Shown here: piece after piece, positions 8,265-18,900 of the stretch | Numbering within the stretch: the stretch's first letter is position 1 | How the letters are laid out: every line of letters begins with the position of its first letter | Assembly (NCBI GenBank): GCA_016744515.1 | Contig: JADGEF010000030.1 | Span: forward strand, 1-33,584 | From: Marinifilaceae bacterium | GTDB taxonomy: Bacteria; Bacteroidota; Bacteroidia; Bacteroidales; Marinifilaceae | Length of the DNA stretch: 33,584 bases | Reading direction: 5' to 3' | Position numbers and translations under genes: made by a program | The notes under the pieces: model-generated | The model's database searches: none | What the model was told of the DNA's origin: nothing | The model's input: only the letters and a program-made list of their open reading frames with translations

Positions 8265-9557
8265 ATGAGATATACTATACCAGCTATTAAGACTCTACTG
8301 TTTACAGCTATTCTGCTAAGCTTTTCATATGTGAATCAGGCTAGTGAAAAGGGAGATGAAAATCGAACTGCCAGAAAAGTAAATTCTACATCAGAGTTTA
8401 ATTCGCATAATGAACATGATCCTGAAGGATTTATTAATGGTTCTGTAAATACAAATGAGGATTATTCTTGGCGTATAGAGAAATTAAATGAAGCAAGCCC
8501 CGTAAAACTTGAATTTAACGATATAGTTAAGCGCTATATTGATGTATACTCAGTAAGGCATCGTGATAAGACAGCAAAAATTTTAGGTTTAAGTGAAATT
8601 TACTTCCCAATTTTCGAAGAGTATCTAGATAAATATGGACTACCTCTTGAGTTAAAATATATTGCCGTAATAGAGTCCGCTTTAAACCCAAAAGCGAGAT
8701 CTCGATCAGGAGCAACTGGACTGTGGCAGTTCATGTATCATGCTAGTCGTATGTTCGATCTTAAAATCTCATCTTACGTTGACGAAAGAATGGATCCTGT
8801 AAAATCAACCGATGCAGCATGTAAATACTTGCAATACCTTTATCGGATTTTTGGCGATTGGCAGCTAGCTATTGCTGCATACAATGGCGGGCCTGGTGTT
8901 GTTCGTGATGCAATTAAGGCTTCAGGAGGCAAGACTAACTTTTGGGAAATAGCAGCTTTTTTACCAGAGCAGACAAGAACGTATGTGCCAGCTTTTATAG
9001 CTGTTAACTATGTGATGAATTACAATATGGAGCATGATATCATTCCTAATGAAATGAAATTTTCTTATCTGAAACTTTCTGATGTTAACGTGAAACACCC
9101 TTTATCTTTGCAAACTGTTTCCAAAGAATTGGGTATTTCAATATCTGATCTAAGACAATTAAATCCTATCTATAAACTTGATTTTATCCCTAAAAGTGAG
9201 CTGCCAGCTAAATTAATTTTACCTGTCGATAAAGCTCTGGAATTTGTTGAGATAGAAACAAAATTATATTCGATACACCAAGAGAAAGTATTATATCAGG
9301 ATATAGAAACAAATATGTCGTCAACTAAAGGGAAAAAATGTATTGTGCATGTTGTTAAAGCAGGTGAGTTCTTTCATAAGATTGCTATGAAGTACGCTTG
9401 TACCAGTACTAATATAAAAAAATGGAATAACCTTACAGAGGATATGTTGCATATTGGACAGAAGCTAAAAGTTTGGATTCCAAAATCGGTTTCAAGTAGA
9501 ACGTCAGATTTAGGTTTAAACGTTGACGATAAGGAATTCAGTATGCTTTCAAACTAA
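8265..9557 (+). CDS. MltD-like lytic transglycosylase with LysM domain
   Basis: A 430-aa exported murein lytic transglycosylase, cleaving glycan strands to 1,6-anhydro-muropeptides. It has an N-terminal signal sequence (hydrophobic 6-22), an SLT/goose-lysozyme-type catalytic domain (about 115-245) with catalytic Glu137 in 'VIESALNPKA', GLWQF (152-156) and AYNGGPG (205-211), a degenerate LysM-like segment (about 275-320) and a clear C-terminal LysM (about 358-406) for peptidoglycan binding. I chose the ATG at 8265 because it puts a proper signal sequence at the N-terminus; a TTG at 8247 would add six residues and cannot be excluded. A DUF4837 lipoprotein gene follows 47 bases later. The symbol mltD would be by similarity of layout only. 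Confidence 0.92.
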   Translation: MRYTIPAIKTLLFTAILLSFSYVNQASEKGDENRTARKVNSTSEFNSHNEHDPEGFINGSVNTNEDYSWRIEKLNEASPVKLEFNDIVKRYIDVYSVRHRDKTAKILGLSEIYFPIFEEYLDKYGLPLELKYIAVIESALNPKARSRSGATGLWQFMYHASRMFDLKISSYVDERMDPVKSTDAACKYLQYLYRIFGDWQLAIAAYNGGPGVVRDAIKASGGKTNFWEIAAFLPEQTRTYVPAFIAVNYVMNYNMEHDIIPNEMKFSYLKLSDVNVKHPLSLQTVSKELGISISDLRQLNPIYKLDFIPKSELPAKLILPVDKALEFVEIETKLYSIHQEKVLYQDIETNMSSTKGKKCIVHVVKAGEFFHKIAMKYACTSTNIKKWNNLTEDMLHIGQKLKVWIPKSVSSRTSDLGLNVDDKEFSMLSN

Positions 9558-9604
9558 AGATTATAAAGACTAAAAAATACAAATTTTTAATTAAAATATT
9601 GGTA

Positions 9605-10612
9605 ATGAGATCTATATTAAAATTAAGTATCGTTATTTTGATTCTTATCACAAGTGTCAGTTCATGTAAGAAAACAACTAAAGGTTTAATGCCTACAGTT
9701 ACTGGTCAATCTGGAGAAGTGATTGTTTTAAGTAGTAAAGCATTATTTGATGGTATTGTTGGTGATTCTATTAAGGCAATTTTCAATGATATTCAGGTAG
9801 GAATGCCTCAAGATGAAGCTGTAATGGATTTGTTTCATTTAAATCAAGAAGGTTTTACAAGTATGTTTAAAACGCATAGAAGCATTTTGGAAATTAAGGT
9901 TTCACCTTCGGTAAAGAAAACTAAATTGATTGTAAAAGATAATATGTATGCTCGAACTCAGGCTTACATGCGTATTGAAGCTGATAGTAACAAAGAGATG
10001 TTGAAAGTAATAGAGGAAAATAAAACAAAAATTTTGGGTTATTTCTTAAAAAGTGAGCGAACTCGTAAAGTTGAAGTGATTTCAAAAGCTCCAGTTCAAG
10101 AGATATTCGATTATCTTAAAAAAAATAAGAAGTTTACTTTAGCTTTTCCATCAGGATATGAAATTGGTAAAATTGAGCCCGATTTTTTCTGGGTTAAAAA
10201 AGAAACGCCTCAATCAAGTCAAGGAATGTTTATTTATACTTACGACTATCTTGAGGAAGAAGCTTTTGATAAGAATTCGATTTTGATGATGAGAAATGCG
10301 ATGCTTAAAGATTTAGTTCCTGGGCAAAACAAAGGCAGTTATATGACAACTGAAATGAATTTTCCTATTTCCTTTAATCATTTTGATTTTCAGGGTAATT
10401 ATGCTGTTGAAATGAGAGGTTTATGGAAAGTTAATGGTGATTTCATGGGAGGCCCATTTGTTAATTTGTCATTTCTAGATTCTGAGAATAATCGAGTTAT
10501 TTGCATGGATGCGTATGTTTATTTTCCTAACCAAAATAAGCGAGAACTTTTGAGAGAGCTAGAAGCTATAATGTATACATATGTGCCCGTAAAAAAGCTT
10601 GTAAAGAAATAG
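9605..10612 (+). CDS. DUF4837 family lipoprotein
   Basis: A 335-aa predicted lipoprotein: MRSILKLSIVILILITSVSSC gives a hydrophobic signal with lipobox VSSC and lipidated Cys21. The rest (e.g. 'PTVTGQSGEVIVL', 'DFFWVKKETP', 'NYAVEMRGLWKVNGDFMGGPF') matches my memory of DUF4837, a family restricted to Bacteroidota with no assigned role. The ATG at 9605 is preferred to an in-frame TTG at 9599 because it leaves a normal lipoprotein signal. It follows the transglycosylase gene with a 47-base gap and no terminator, so a link to envelope maintenance is a reasonable inference from context, but nothing in the sequence shows an activity. Confidence 0.85.
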   Translation: MRSILKLSIVILILITSVSSCKKTTKGLMPTVTGQSGEVIVLSSKALFDGIVGDSIKAIFNDIQVGMPQDEAVMDLFHLNQEGFTSMFKTHRSILEIKVSPSVKKTKLIVKDNMYARTQAYMRIEADSNKEMLKVIEENKTKILGYFLKSERTRKVEVISKAPVQEIFDYLKKNKKFTLAFPSGYEIGKIEPDFFWVKKETPQSSQGMFIYTYDYLEEEAFDKNSILMMRNAMLKDLVPGQNKGSYMTTEMNFPISFNHFDFQGNYAVEMRGLWKVNGDFMGGPFVNLSFLDSENNRVICMDAYVYFPNQNKRELLRELEAIMYTYVPVKKLVKK

Positions 10613-10657
10613 GTTAAGGCTTTTGCCTGATAGGTGTTGAATGAATAATAATTGCTT

Positions 10658-11038
10658 GTGAATCTTCCGGAGTATAAAAATATTGAAGTTTCAAAATATC
10701 GCGATAAGGTTGAGATACTAAGACAAGTTGCTGCTCAAATTGAGAAAGATTTTCATCAATTTGGTTTTGAAGTAAAATTCTCTGGTGAGCCAGCAGATGC
10801 TTATAACGAATTGTTTACTCAGATAAACGAACATGTCACATTCATGCTCAGTCAGGATTATCATCGCTTGATTTTACTCCTGTATCAAATTGATTTGAGT
10901 GAAAAAGAAATTATTAAAAATGAATTGAAATATCCAAATGTGGATAAACACCAGCTTTTATCTGAGATGATTATTCAGCGAGAGCTTAAGAAGGTTCTTA
11001 TTCGAAATTACTTTAAAGAAAATCCAGATAAATTATAA
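10658..11038 (+). CDS. Small conserved hypothetical protein with non-ATG start
   Basis: A soluble, charged, mostly helical protein of about 127 residues with no signal peptide or membrane span. I do not recognise a named family. An in-frame stop at 10649-10651 means translation must start at TTG 10652 or GTG 10658 (or far inside the gene); there is no ATG before residue 64. I give GTG because the protein would then begin M-V-N-L-P-E-Y, but TTG is equally possible. Coding character is good: amphipathic helices with regular Leu/Ile spacing ('HRLILLLYQIDLSEKEI', 'ELKKVLIRNYF') throughout. It lies 45 bases after the DUF4837 gene on the same strand, with no terminator between, suggesting co-transcription with the envelope genes. 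Confidence 0.75.
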   Translation: MNLPEYKNIEVSKYRDKVEILRQVAAQIEKDFHQFGFEVKFSGEPADAYNELFTQINEHVTFMLSQDYHRLILLLYQIDLSEKEIIKNELKYPNVDKHQLLSEMIIQRELKKVLIRNYFKENPDKL

Positions 11039-11097
11039 TTCTATTTGATGTTAAAATAGAGCAAGATGATTATAATAGATATTTTCTTTAATCTTAT

Positions 11098-11105
11098 TAC
11101 TTTTG
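11098..11105 (+). promoter_or_regulatory. Candidate -7 box upstream of pdxA
   Basis: TACTTTTG fits TAnnTTTG in the 196-base gap before pdxA, but no TTG lies at the right distance upstream. It would give a leader of about 120 bases. The rest of the gap (11039-11234) holds an AT-only 7-bp hairpin at 11040-11060 without a T-tail and nothing else I can name. Confidence 0.3.
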
Positions 11106-11234
11106 TGAAAACATAATCGGATTATTCTTTTGTATGCGATGTTAGAGATTGTATGGAAGTGAAGTTTTGTTAATTACGGACTAGCATTTTATTTAAATAA
11201 GGTAATCCAATCGATATATATAAAATACATACTG

Positions 11235-12314
11235 ATGAAAGATACTAAAATAAAAGTTGGAATAACTCAAGGTGATATAAATGGGATTGGTTATGAGGTA
11301 ATTATTAAAACCTTAATGGATAATCGAATATTGGAGATTTGTACACCAATTATTTATGGCTCTCCAAAAGTTGCTGCATACCACAAAAAAGCACTTGGTA
11401 TTGAGGGGCTTAGTTTAAATAATATCAAATCAGCACAGGATTCTCATTCCAAAAGAGTAAATGTTATCAATTGTACAGATGAGAATATAAAAGTTGAATT
11501 AGGAAAGTCAACTATAAGTGCAGGTGCTGCATCTTTAGACTCATTGGAGGCAGCTGTTAAGGACTTGAAGGAAGGACATATTGACGTTTTGCTAACAGCT
11601 CCTATCAATAAAAAGAATATTCAATCGAAAGATTTTGTATTCCCAGGACATACAGAATATCTTGAATCTAGAATAAATTCAGGGAAATCGTTAATGTTAT
11701 TGATTAGTGAGAAGCTTAGAGTTGGTGTTGTAACAGGGCATATTCCTATTTCTAAAGTTCCAGAAAGTATAACAGAGGAGAAGATAATTGAAAAATTGAA
11801 CATTCTGAATAAATCATTGATTCAAGATTTTGGTATTCGTAAGCCCAAAGTGGCAGTACTTAGCTTAAATCCACATGCAGGTGATGATGGATTAATCGGT
11901 TCTGAAGAGAAAGATATAATCATTCCGGCAATTGAAAAGGCAAGAAAGAATGGGGTGATGGCTTTAGGTCCTTATCCCGCAGATGGATTTTTTGGATCAA
12001 ATGATTTCTCGAAATTTGATGCAATTCTAGCGATGTATCACGATCAAGGTTTAACAGCATTTAAAGCTTTATCTTTTGATTCAGGTGTTAACTTTACAGC
12101 TGGTTTATCTAAAGTTAGAACTTCACCTGCTCATGGAACAGCATATTCTATTGCTGGAACCAACGTTGCTTCACCAGAATCTTTCCAGAAAGCTTTATAT
12201 ATGGCTATTGATGTTTATCGCAATAGAATCCAATTCGAAGAACTAAGTAAGGATCCTATGAAAGTGAAAGCACCAAGTAACGATTATCAAAATAAGAGAC
12301 AGCCGATTAAGTAA
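11235..12314 (+). CDS. pdxA: 4-hydroxythreonine-4-phosphate dehydrogenase
   Basis: PdxA oxidises 4-phosphohydroxy-L-threonine with NAD; the product condenses with deoxyxylulose 5-phosphate (via PdxJ) in the DXP-dependent route to pyridoxal phosphate. The 359-aa protein shows the family opening 'GITQGDINGIGYEVI' and the three metal-binding histidines in their usual contexts: H169 (VTGHIP), H214 (NPHAG) and H269 (MYHDQG), plus 'FPGHTEYL' and 'RTSPAHGTAY' near the substrate site. The family normally reads GDPxGIG at the start; here it is GDINGIG, a variation of the Asp-Pro seen in many copies. ruvA follows 52 bases later, then sprA, all on the plus strand. Confidence 0.95.
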   Translation: MKDTKIKVGITQGDINGIGYEVIIKTLMDNRILEICTPIIYGSPKVAAYHKKALGIEGLSLNNIKSAQDSHSKRVNVINCTDENIKVELGKSTISAGAASLDSLEAAVKDLKEGHIDVLLTAPINKKNIQSKDFVFPGHTEYLESRINSGKSLMLLISEKLRVGVVTGHIPISKVPESITEEKIIEKLNILNKSLIQDFGIRKPKVAVLSLNPHAGDDGLIGSEEKDIIIPAIEKARKNGVMALGPYPADGFFGSNDFSKFDAILAMYHDQGLTAFKALSFDSGVNFTAGLSKVRTSPAHGTAYSIAGTNVASPESFQKALYMAIDVYRNRIQFEELSKDPMKVKAPSNDYQNKRQPIK

Positions 12315-12366
12315 TTAGCTGTCTAAATTAAATATACTGTAAGGAAACTCATCCAAACTTACCTAT

Positions 12367-12948
12367 ATGTTTGAATATATAAAAGGCGATATAAATGAAT
12401 TAACCCCTACTGCTGTTATCGTAGATAACCACGGGATGGGGTATTATATCAATATTACACTAAATACTTATTCTCAACTTTCGGGACATAAATCTGCACA
12501 ATTATATCTACATCAGGTTATTCGTGATGATGCACATTTGTTATTTGGATTTAATGAACTGAAAGAAAGAGATGTATTTCGTTTATTAATTTCTGTTTCT
12601 GGAGTTGGTGCTAATACTGCTCGAGTAATGCTTTCATCATTGACAGCAGAGGAAATTAAAAAAGCTATTTTCTCTAATAATTCGAAAACATTGCAAGATG
12701 TAAAAGGTATTGGTGCCAAAACGGCTCAACGAATTATTATTGAACTTAAAGATAAGATTGGGAAGGAAGATGAGTTGGGCGAATTTATATTACCTCAGAA
12801 CAATACAATAAGAGAAGAAGCGTTATCAGCTTTAGTGATGCTTGGTTTTGCAAAAAATACAGTTGCAAAGGTTCTTGATAAAGTAATTAAAGCTAGCGTA
12901 CCTGCAAGTGTTGAAGAACTTATAAAGGTTGCTCTTAAACAGTTGTAA
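12367..12948 (+). CDS. ruvA: Holliday junction branch migration protein RuvA
   Basis: RuvA (193 aa) binds four-way DNA junctions as a tetramer and loads the RuvB motor during recombination repair. The N-terminal OB-fold begins MFEYIKGDINEL and includes 'VDNHGMGYYINI' and 'EDAHLLFGF'-like text (here DDAHLLFGF, 54-62). Two helix-hairpin-helix motifs follow: 'SVSGVGANTARVML' (76-89) and 'VKGIGAKTAQRIIIEL' (112-127). The C-terminal RuvB-contact domain is at about 145-193 ('REEALSALVMLGFAKN'). It directly precedes sprA; the order ruvA-sprA-gcvH is known in Flavobacterium and is conserved here. Confidence 0.97.
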   Translation: MFEYIKGDINELTPTAVIVDNHGMGYYINITLNTYSQLSGHKSAQLYLHQVIRDDAHLLFGFNELKERDVFRLLISVSGVGANTARVMLSSLTAEEIKKAIFSNNSKTLQDVKGIGAKTAQRIIIELKDKIGKEDELGEFILPQNNTIREEALSALVMLGFAKNTVAKVLDKVIKASVPASVEELIKVALKQL

Positions 12949-12973
12949 TATCTAAATCAAAAAATACCCGTTC

Positions 12974-15900
12974 TTGAAAAAGTTACTGCAATACATATTA
13001 TCATTTTTATTTCTATTCATAATAGGGCTGTCGTTTAATGACAGATCCTTGAAAGCAGATGCCTATTTTCTGGAGGAATTTCAACAAGATAGTACCCTTA
13101 TTAAAAATGGGCAACGAATTAGTAATCCGAAGTCTCCTTTTATAAAGGCGAAGAAGAAAAGTGCTAAGGATGAGACATTGCCTTATTCTTTTGATGATGA
13201 AGATGACTCTAAGCTTAAGAAAGATAAAGTTAAATCACCTTTATACTTAAAAGATCCGTCTAATATTAAAAAGACAATAGTTTATGATCCCGTAACAGGG
13301 AATTATATTTTGAAGAAGCGAATAGGAAGAATGGATTATAGAAATTCAACTTCATTATCGAAAAAAGAATTTAACGAACAGCAAAATCAGAATGCTTTAC
13401 GAGACTATTGGATGGAGCGTGTATTGTCTGACAGAAATGTTAGAGGTACAGATCAGCGTTCATTTTTAGGCTCAAAAGTATTCGGTAAATTATTTGGTAA
13501 TACAGCTATATCCATAAAACCACAAGGAGCAGCTGAACTGAGTTTTGGTATTAGTACAACTAAAGTTGATAACCCAACTATTCCTGAAGACCTACGAAAA
13601 ACCACGAGTTTCGATTTCAATGAGAAAATCCAAATGAGTGTGTCTGGTAAGGTAGGCGATATCTTATCGATGGAAGTAAACTATAATACCGAGGCGACTT
13701 TTGATTATGAAAATCAGATGAAGTTGGAGTATAATGGCGGTGAAGATAATATTATTAGAAAAGTTGAAGCAGGTAATGTTTCGATGCCAATTTCTAATAC
13801 CTTAATTACTGGAGGCCAGAATTTATTTGGTGTTAAAACAGAGATGCAATTTGGAAAGCTATCTGTTGCTTCGGTTTTCTCGCAGCAAAAAGGAGAGACT
13901 AAAGTCGTTAATATGGAAAATGGAGCTCAAAAAAGTGAGTTCGAAGTTTCTGCAGGTCAATATGAGGCTAATCGACATTTTTTCTTATCAAGATATTTCT
14001 ACGACAACTACGATCAAGCATTGGCGAAATTGCCAATTGTAAATTCTGCTGTAACAATTAATAAAATTGAGGTTTGGATTACCAATAAAAATTCAAATTT
14101 TGAGAACTCAAGAAACTTTGTTGGTTTTGTTAATCTAGGAGAAAATTATGTGTCAGGAGAATATCCTGATAATGAGAAAAGTCCTGCGAATCAAACCTTT
14201 TATAATGAGTTGACAGATGGACAGTATAAGGATATTCGAGATATTAATCAGGTGACGAATGTTCTAAATGGAAATTTTACAGCAGGAAAAGATTATGAAA
14301 AAGTTGAAAACGCACGCCTTCTTAACGAGTCGGAATATACTTTAAACCGTCGATTAGGATACATCTCGTTGAATCAGTCCTTAAATGCTGATGAAGTTGT
14401 TGCAGTTGCCTATCAATATACGGCAAATGGAGAAGTGTTTCAAGTGGGTGAGCTTATTGGTACAAGTGTTAGTGCGCCTCAGTCACTTATTCTAAAATTA
14501 ATTAAAGGTACAAATCTGAATCCAAAGCTTCCAACTTGGAAGCTGATGATGAAGAATATCTATAATATTGGAGCTTATCAGGTTAATTCTGAAGATTTTA
14601 TTTTGAATGTTTTATATCAAAACGATCAAGCAGGTTCTCAATTAAATTATATTGATACTGGGTCAGGAAAGAATGAAATTTTATTGAATCTTTTGAATCT
14701 CGATAACTTAAATTCTCAACTAGACCCGAGTCCCGATGGCATGTTCGACTTTATTGAAGCATTAACAATTTATTCGAATAAAGGACGTATTATTTTCCCT
14801 GCAAAAGAACCTTTTGGTTCCTACCTAAGATCGAAAATATCTAATGGCGCTATTGCTGATAAACTTGCTTTTGATTCATTATATACACAAACTCAGAATG
14901 AAGCTCAGCAATTAGCAGAAAAAAATAAATTTGCTTTAAAGGGGAGTTATAAATCAACGGGAGGATCAGAAATTTCCTTGAATGCACTTAATGTACAACC
15001 AGGTTCGGTTGATGTTAAAGCTGGAGGAATAAAGCTTATCGAGAATATAGACTATACGGTAGATTATACCCTTGGGCGTGTTAAGATTATCAATCAAGCT
15101 CTTTTAGAAGCAGGAACGCCAATATCTATATCATCGGAAAGTAATTCATTATTTAATATCCAAACAAAAACATTGATTGGAGTTCAAATGGATTATCAAT
15201 TTAATAACGATTTTAATCTTGGGGCAACTGTAATGCACTTGTCTGAGCAGCCTCTGACTCAGAAAGTAAATATCGGAGATGAGCCTATTTCAAATACGAT
15301 TTGGGGATTAAATGGTAGCTATAGAACAGAATCTATGTTCTTAACCAACTTGGTTGACAAACTGCCATTTATTGAAACGAAAGAGCCATCACAAATTTCA
15401 GTTGAAGGTGAATTTGCACAATTAATGCCAGGACATAACAAAGCAATTGGTAGTTCAGGAACAGCATATATCGACGATTTTGAGGGAACAGAGACCTCAA
15501 TAGATATGAAAAATTATAATGCTTGGGTTTTAGCCAGTACACCACTGACTGATGCTACTACCGATGATGATGATAAGTTTCCTGGAGGAAAGTCGAGTGA
15601 TGATAAGTTGGCTTACGGATACAATCGTGCAAAATTAGCCTGGTATGTTATCGACCCACTTTTTAATAGAAGTACATCAACGACTCCTTCGCATATTCGA
15701 TCAGATAAGGAACAATTATCTAATCATTACGTTCGCGAGATTTATGAAGAAGAGATTTGGCCAAATAAAGAAACGGCAACGGGTGTTCCTACAAACATTT
15801 CTGTACTTAATTTAGCCTATTATCCTGATGAAAAAGGACCTTATAATTACGATGTAGATGGGAAAGCAAATGTTTCGGCAGGTATGAATACCGATGGGAC

Positions 15901-18900
15901 ATTGAAGAATCCAGAAACACGTTGGGGTGGTATTATGCGTAAGATCGAAACCAACGATTTTGAGGCTGCTAATATTGCTTATGTGGAGTTCTGGATGATG
16001 GATCCATTCGTGTATGATCAAAATAACACACACAAGGGTGGAGATATTATTATAAATCTGGGTAATGTATCAGAAGATATTTTGAGGGACTCACGCAAAA
16101 GTTTCGAGAATGGCTTACCAACTAGTAGTAATGTTGTTTTAGTTGATTCTACTGCATGGGGACGTGTACCATTGGTTCAATCATTAGTTAATGCCTTTGA
16201 TAATGACAATCAATCTCGAAAATTTCAAGATGTCGGATTGGATGGTCTTAGTACTGAAGATGAAAGAACATTCTTTGATAAATATATTCTAGATATTCAA
16301 AACTCAGCAAGTTTAGGGGCTGGTTCTAAAGCCTACTCTGATGCAACTACTGACCCCTCAGGTGACAACTTTCACTATTTTAGAGGTTCAGATTACGATG
16401 CAAATGAAATCAGTATTCTAGAAAGATACAAAGACTTTAATGGTCCTGATGGGAATTCGACTACGGCTGATTTATCTCCAGAATCATATCCGACTTCAGC
16501 AACAACTTTGCCAGATGTTGAGGATATAAATCATGATAACACACTAAGTGAAACAGAGGCGTACTACAAATATAAGATTCATCTCGAACCTAATAAGATG
16601 AACGTAGGAGAAAACTTTATTGTAAATAAGGTTGAAAGTACTGTTGATCTTGCTAATGGAACAAAGGGAACTGTTAATTGGTTTCAATTTAAGGTTCCAG
16701 TTGAGGAATACCAATATAAACATGGTAACATTAGCGACTTTACTTCGATTCGTTTCATGAGAATGATGCTGAAAAACTTCGAAGAAAAGGTTGTTTTACG
16801 TTTTGCAAGTTTGGATTTAGTTCGTGACGATTGGAGAAAGTATGACCAAACGCTTCGTCTTGATTTAACACCATCATCAGAAGATACACGTTTTGAAATT
16901 TCAGCTGTAAATATCGAAGAAAATGCAGAGAAAGAGCCAATAAATTATGTCTTACCTCCAGGTATCGATCGTGTTGTTGATCCGAGTAACCCACAATTAC
17001 TACAATTGAATGAACAAGCTATTCAGCTTAAAGTAACTGAGATGGAGGAGGGAGATGCGAAAGCAGCTTATAAAACTTTAAATATGGATGTTCGCAAGTA
17101 TGGTACACTTAAGATGGATGTACATGCTGAGCAAATTGATGATTTAAATTTAGAAGATGACGATCTTCGAGTTTTTATTCGAATGGGTTCCGATTATCAG
17201 AACAACTATTACGAATATGAAATCCCACTGAAATTGACTCCTCATGGTCGTTATACAAACGAGAATCTGGACGACAGGTTAATAGTTTGGCCTGATGAGA
17301 ATCGATTCGATTTTAAATTAAAACTCTTTTCAGGTATCAAACAGATGAGAAATAATGAGATGCGTCAAGCAGGATCTCCAATAGACTTGCTGACTGTGTT
17401 CTCGAGAAATGTCAATGAACTTGATAAGAATTCTGAACCTATATCAGAGAACAATAGGATCAGCATTAAGGGTAACCCTAATTTAGCTAATGTTCGTACT
17501 GTAATGGTAGGGATTAGATATCCGCAAGAGGGAGATAATGCGAATGATGGACAAAGACGTGCTATTGAAGTTTGGTTAAACGAACTTCGTTTGACCGATT
17601 TTGATGAAGATGGCGGATGGGCAGCTAACTTAAGAGTAACTACTAAGCTTGCTGATTTAGGTACTCTAACTTGGGCAGGTAGTCGAATGACAGCTGGTTT
17701 TGGAGGTATTGAAGATGGTGTTCATAATAGGAATAAAGAAGATATTTTCCAATATGATTTTTCTGCAAGTTTAGAATTGGGTAAGTTTTTCCCTGAGAAT
17801 TCAGGTGTGAGAATACCAATGTATTATGCTATTTCGGAAGAGACGGCTAATCCAGAATATAATCCTCTTGATCCAGATATTCCTCTAGATGTTGCACTAG
17901 ACCAAGCCGCAAATAAAAAGGAACGTGACTCTATTAAGCATATTGCGCAGGATTACACTAAGCGTAAGAGTTTTAACTTGACTAATGTTAGAATTGAGAA
18001 ACAAGATGGTAAAGCAAAGCTGTTGGATATTTCAAATCTATCTGCAACCTATTCTTTTAATGAAACCTATTCTCGTAATGTAAATAAGGTTCGTGATTTG
18101 GAGAAGAATTTTAGAGGTGTATTGAATTATACATACAGTTCTCGACCAAAGAATTATTCACCTTTAAAGAAATCAAAATTATTAACGTCCCCATATTTAC
18201 GATTACTACGTGACTTTAATTTCTATTTAATACCTACTCAAGTATCAGTTCGTTCTGATATTCAGAGGTATTATCGAGAAATTGAAACTAGAAATATCGA
18301 ACAGCCTGATCTGTTAATAACACCAACATATGATAAGAACTTTAATTGGTATCGTTATTACGATTTAAAATATAACTTAACTAAGAACTTTAAGTTCGAT
18401 TTCTCTGCAACCAATACGTCTCGTATCGACGAGCCTGATGGTATTGTCGATAAAGATAGGAATCGTGATGCCTATAATATTTGGAAAGATTCGATTTGGA
18501 ATAACCTTATGGATGGTGGACGTAATGTTCAGTATCACCATAATTTTAATGTTACTTATAAGGTGCCAATAAATAAAATTCCATTCTTGAATTGGACATC
18601 TTTGACGACTCGTTATACTGGATCGTATGACTGGAATGCTGGTGCAATACTTGAAGATGAAGCTCTTGATCATGGTAATACTGTTCGTAACTCGAATAAT
18701 ATTCAGGTGAATGGGCAATTGAATATGGTTAACCTTTACAATAAGTCAAAGTTCCTGAAGAGAATTAATCGAAAATATAGTGGAACACGACGCTACAAGA
18801 CTAAAAGTAAGAAATTTGAGAAAGTTACTTATGAAGGAGAGATTGATGAATTAAAAGCGAATGTTGGTAAATCTGTTTATCACAAATTAGGAACGAAGGA

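Noticed and set aside
9599-9604. TTG start for the DUF4837 lipoprotein
   Set aside because: The ATG at 9605 leaves a typical lipoprotein signal.
11040-11060. 7-bp inverted repeat TCTATTT/AAATAGA after the small hypothetical gene
   Set aside because: The stem is nearly all A-T and lacks a T-tail, so it is not a convincing terminator.
18377-18718. 113-aa minus-strand open frame inside sprA
   Set aside because: It is antisense to an intact conserved gene, with Ile/Ser/Thr-rich text lacking protein-like pattern.
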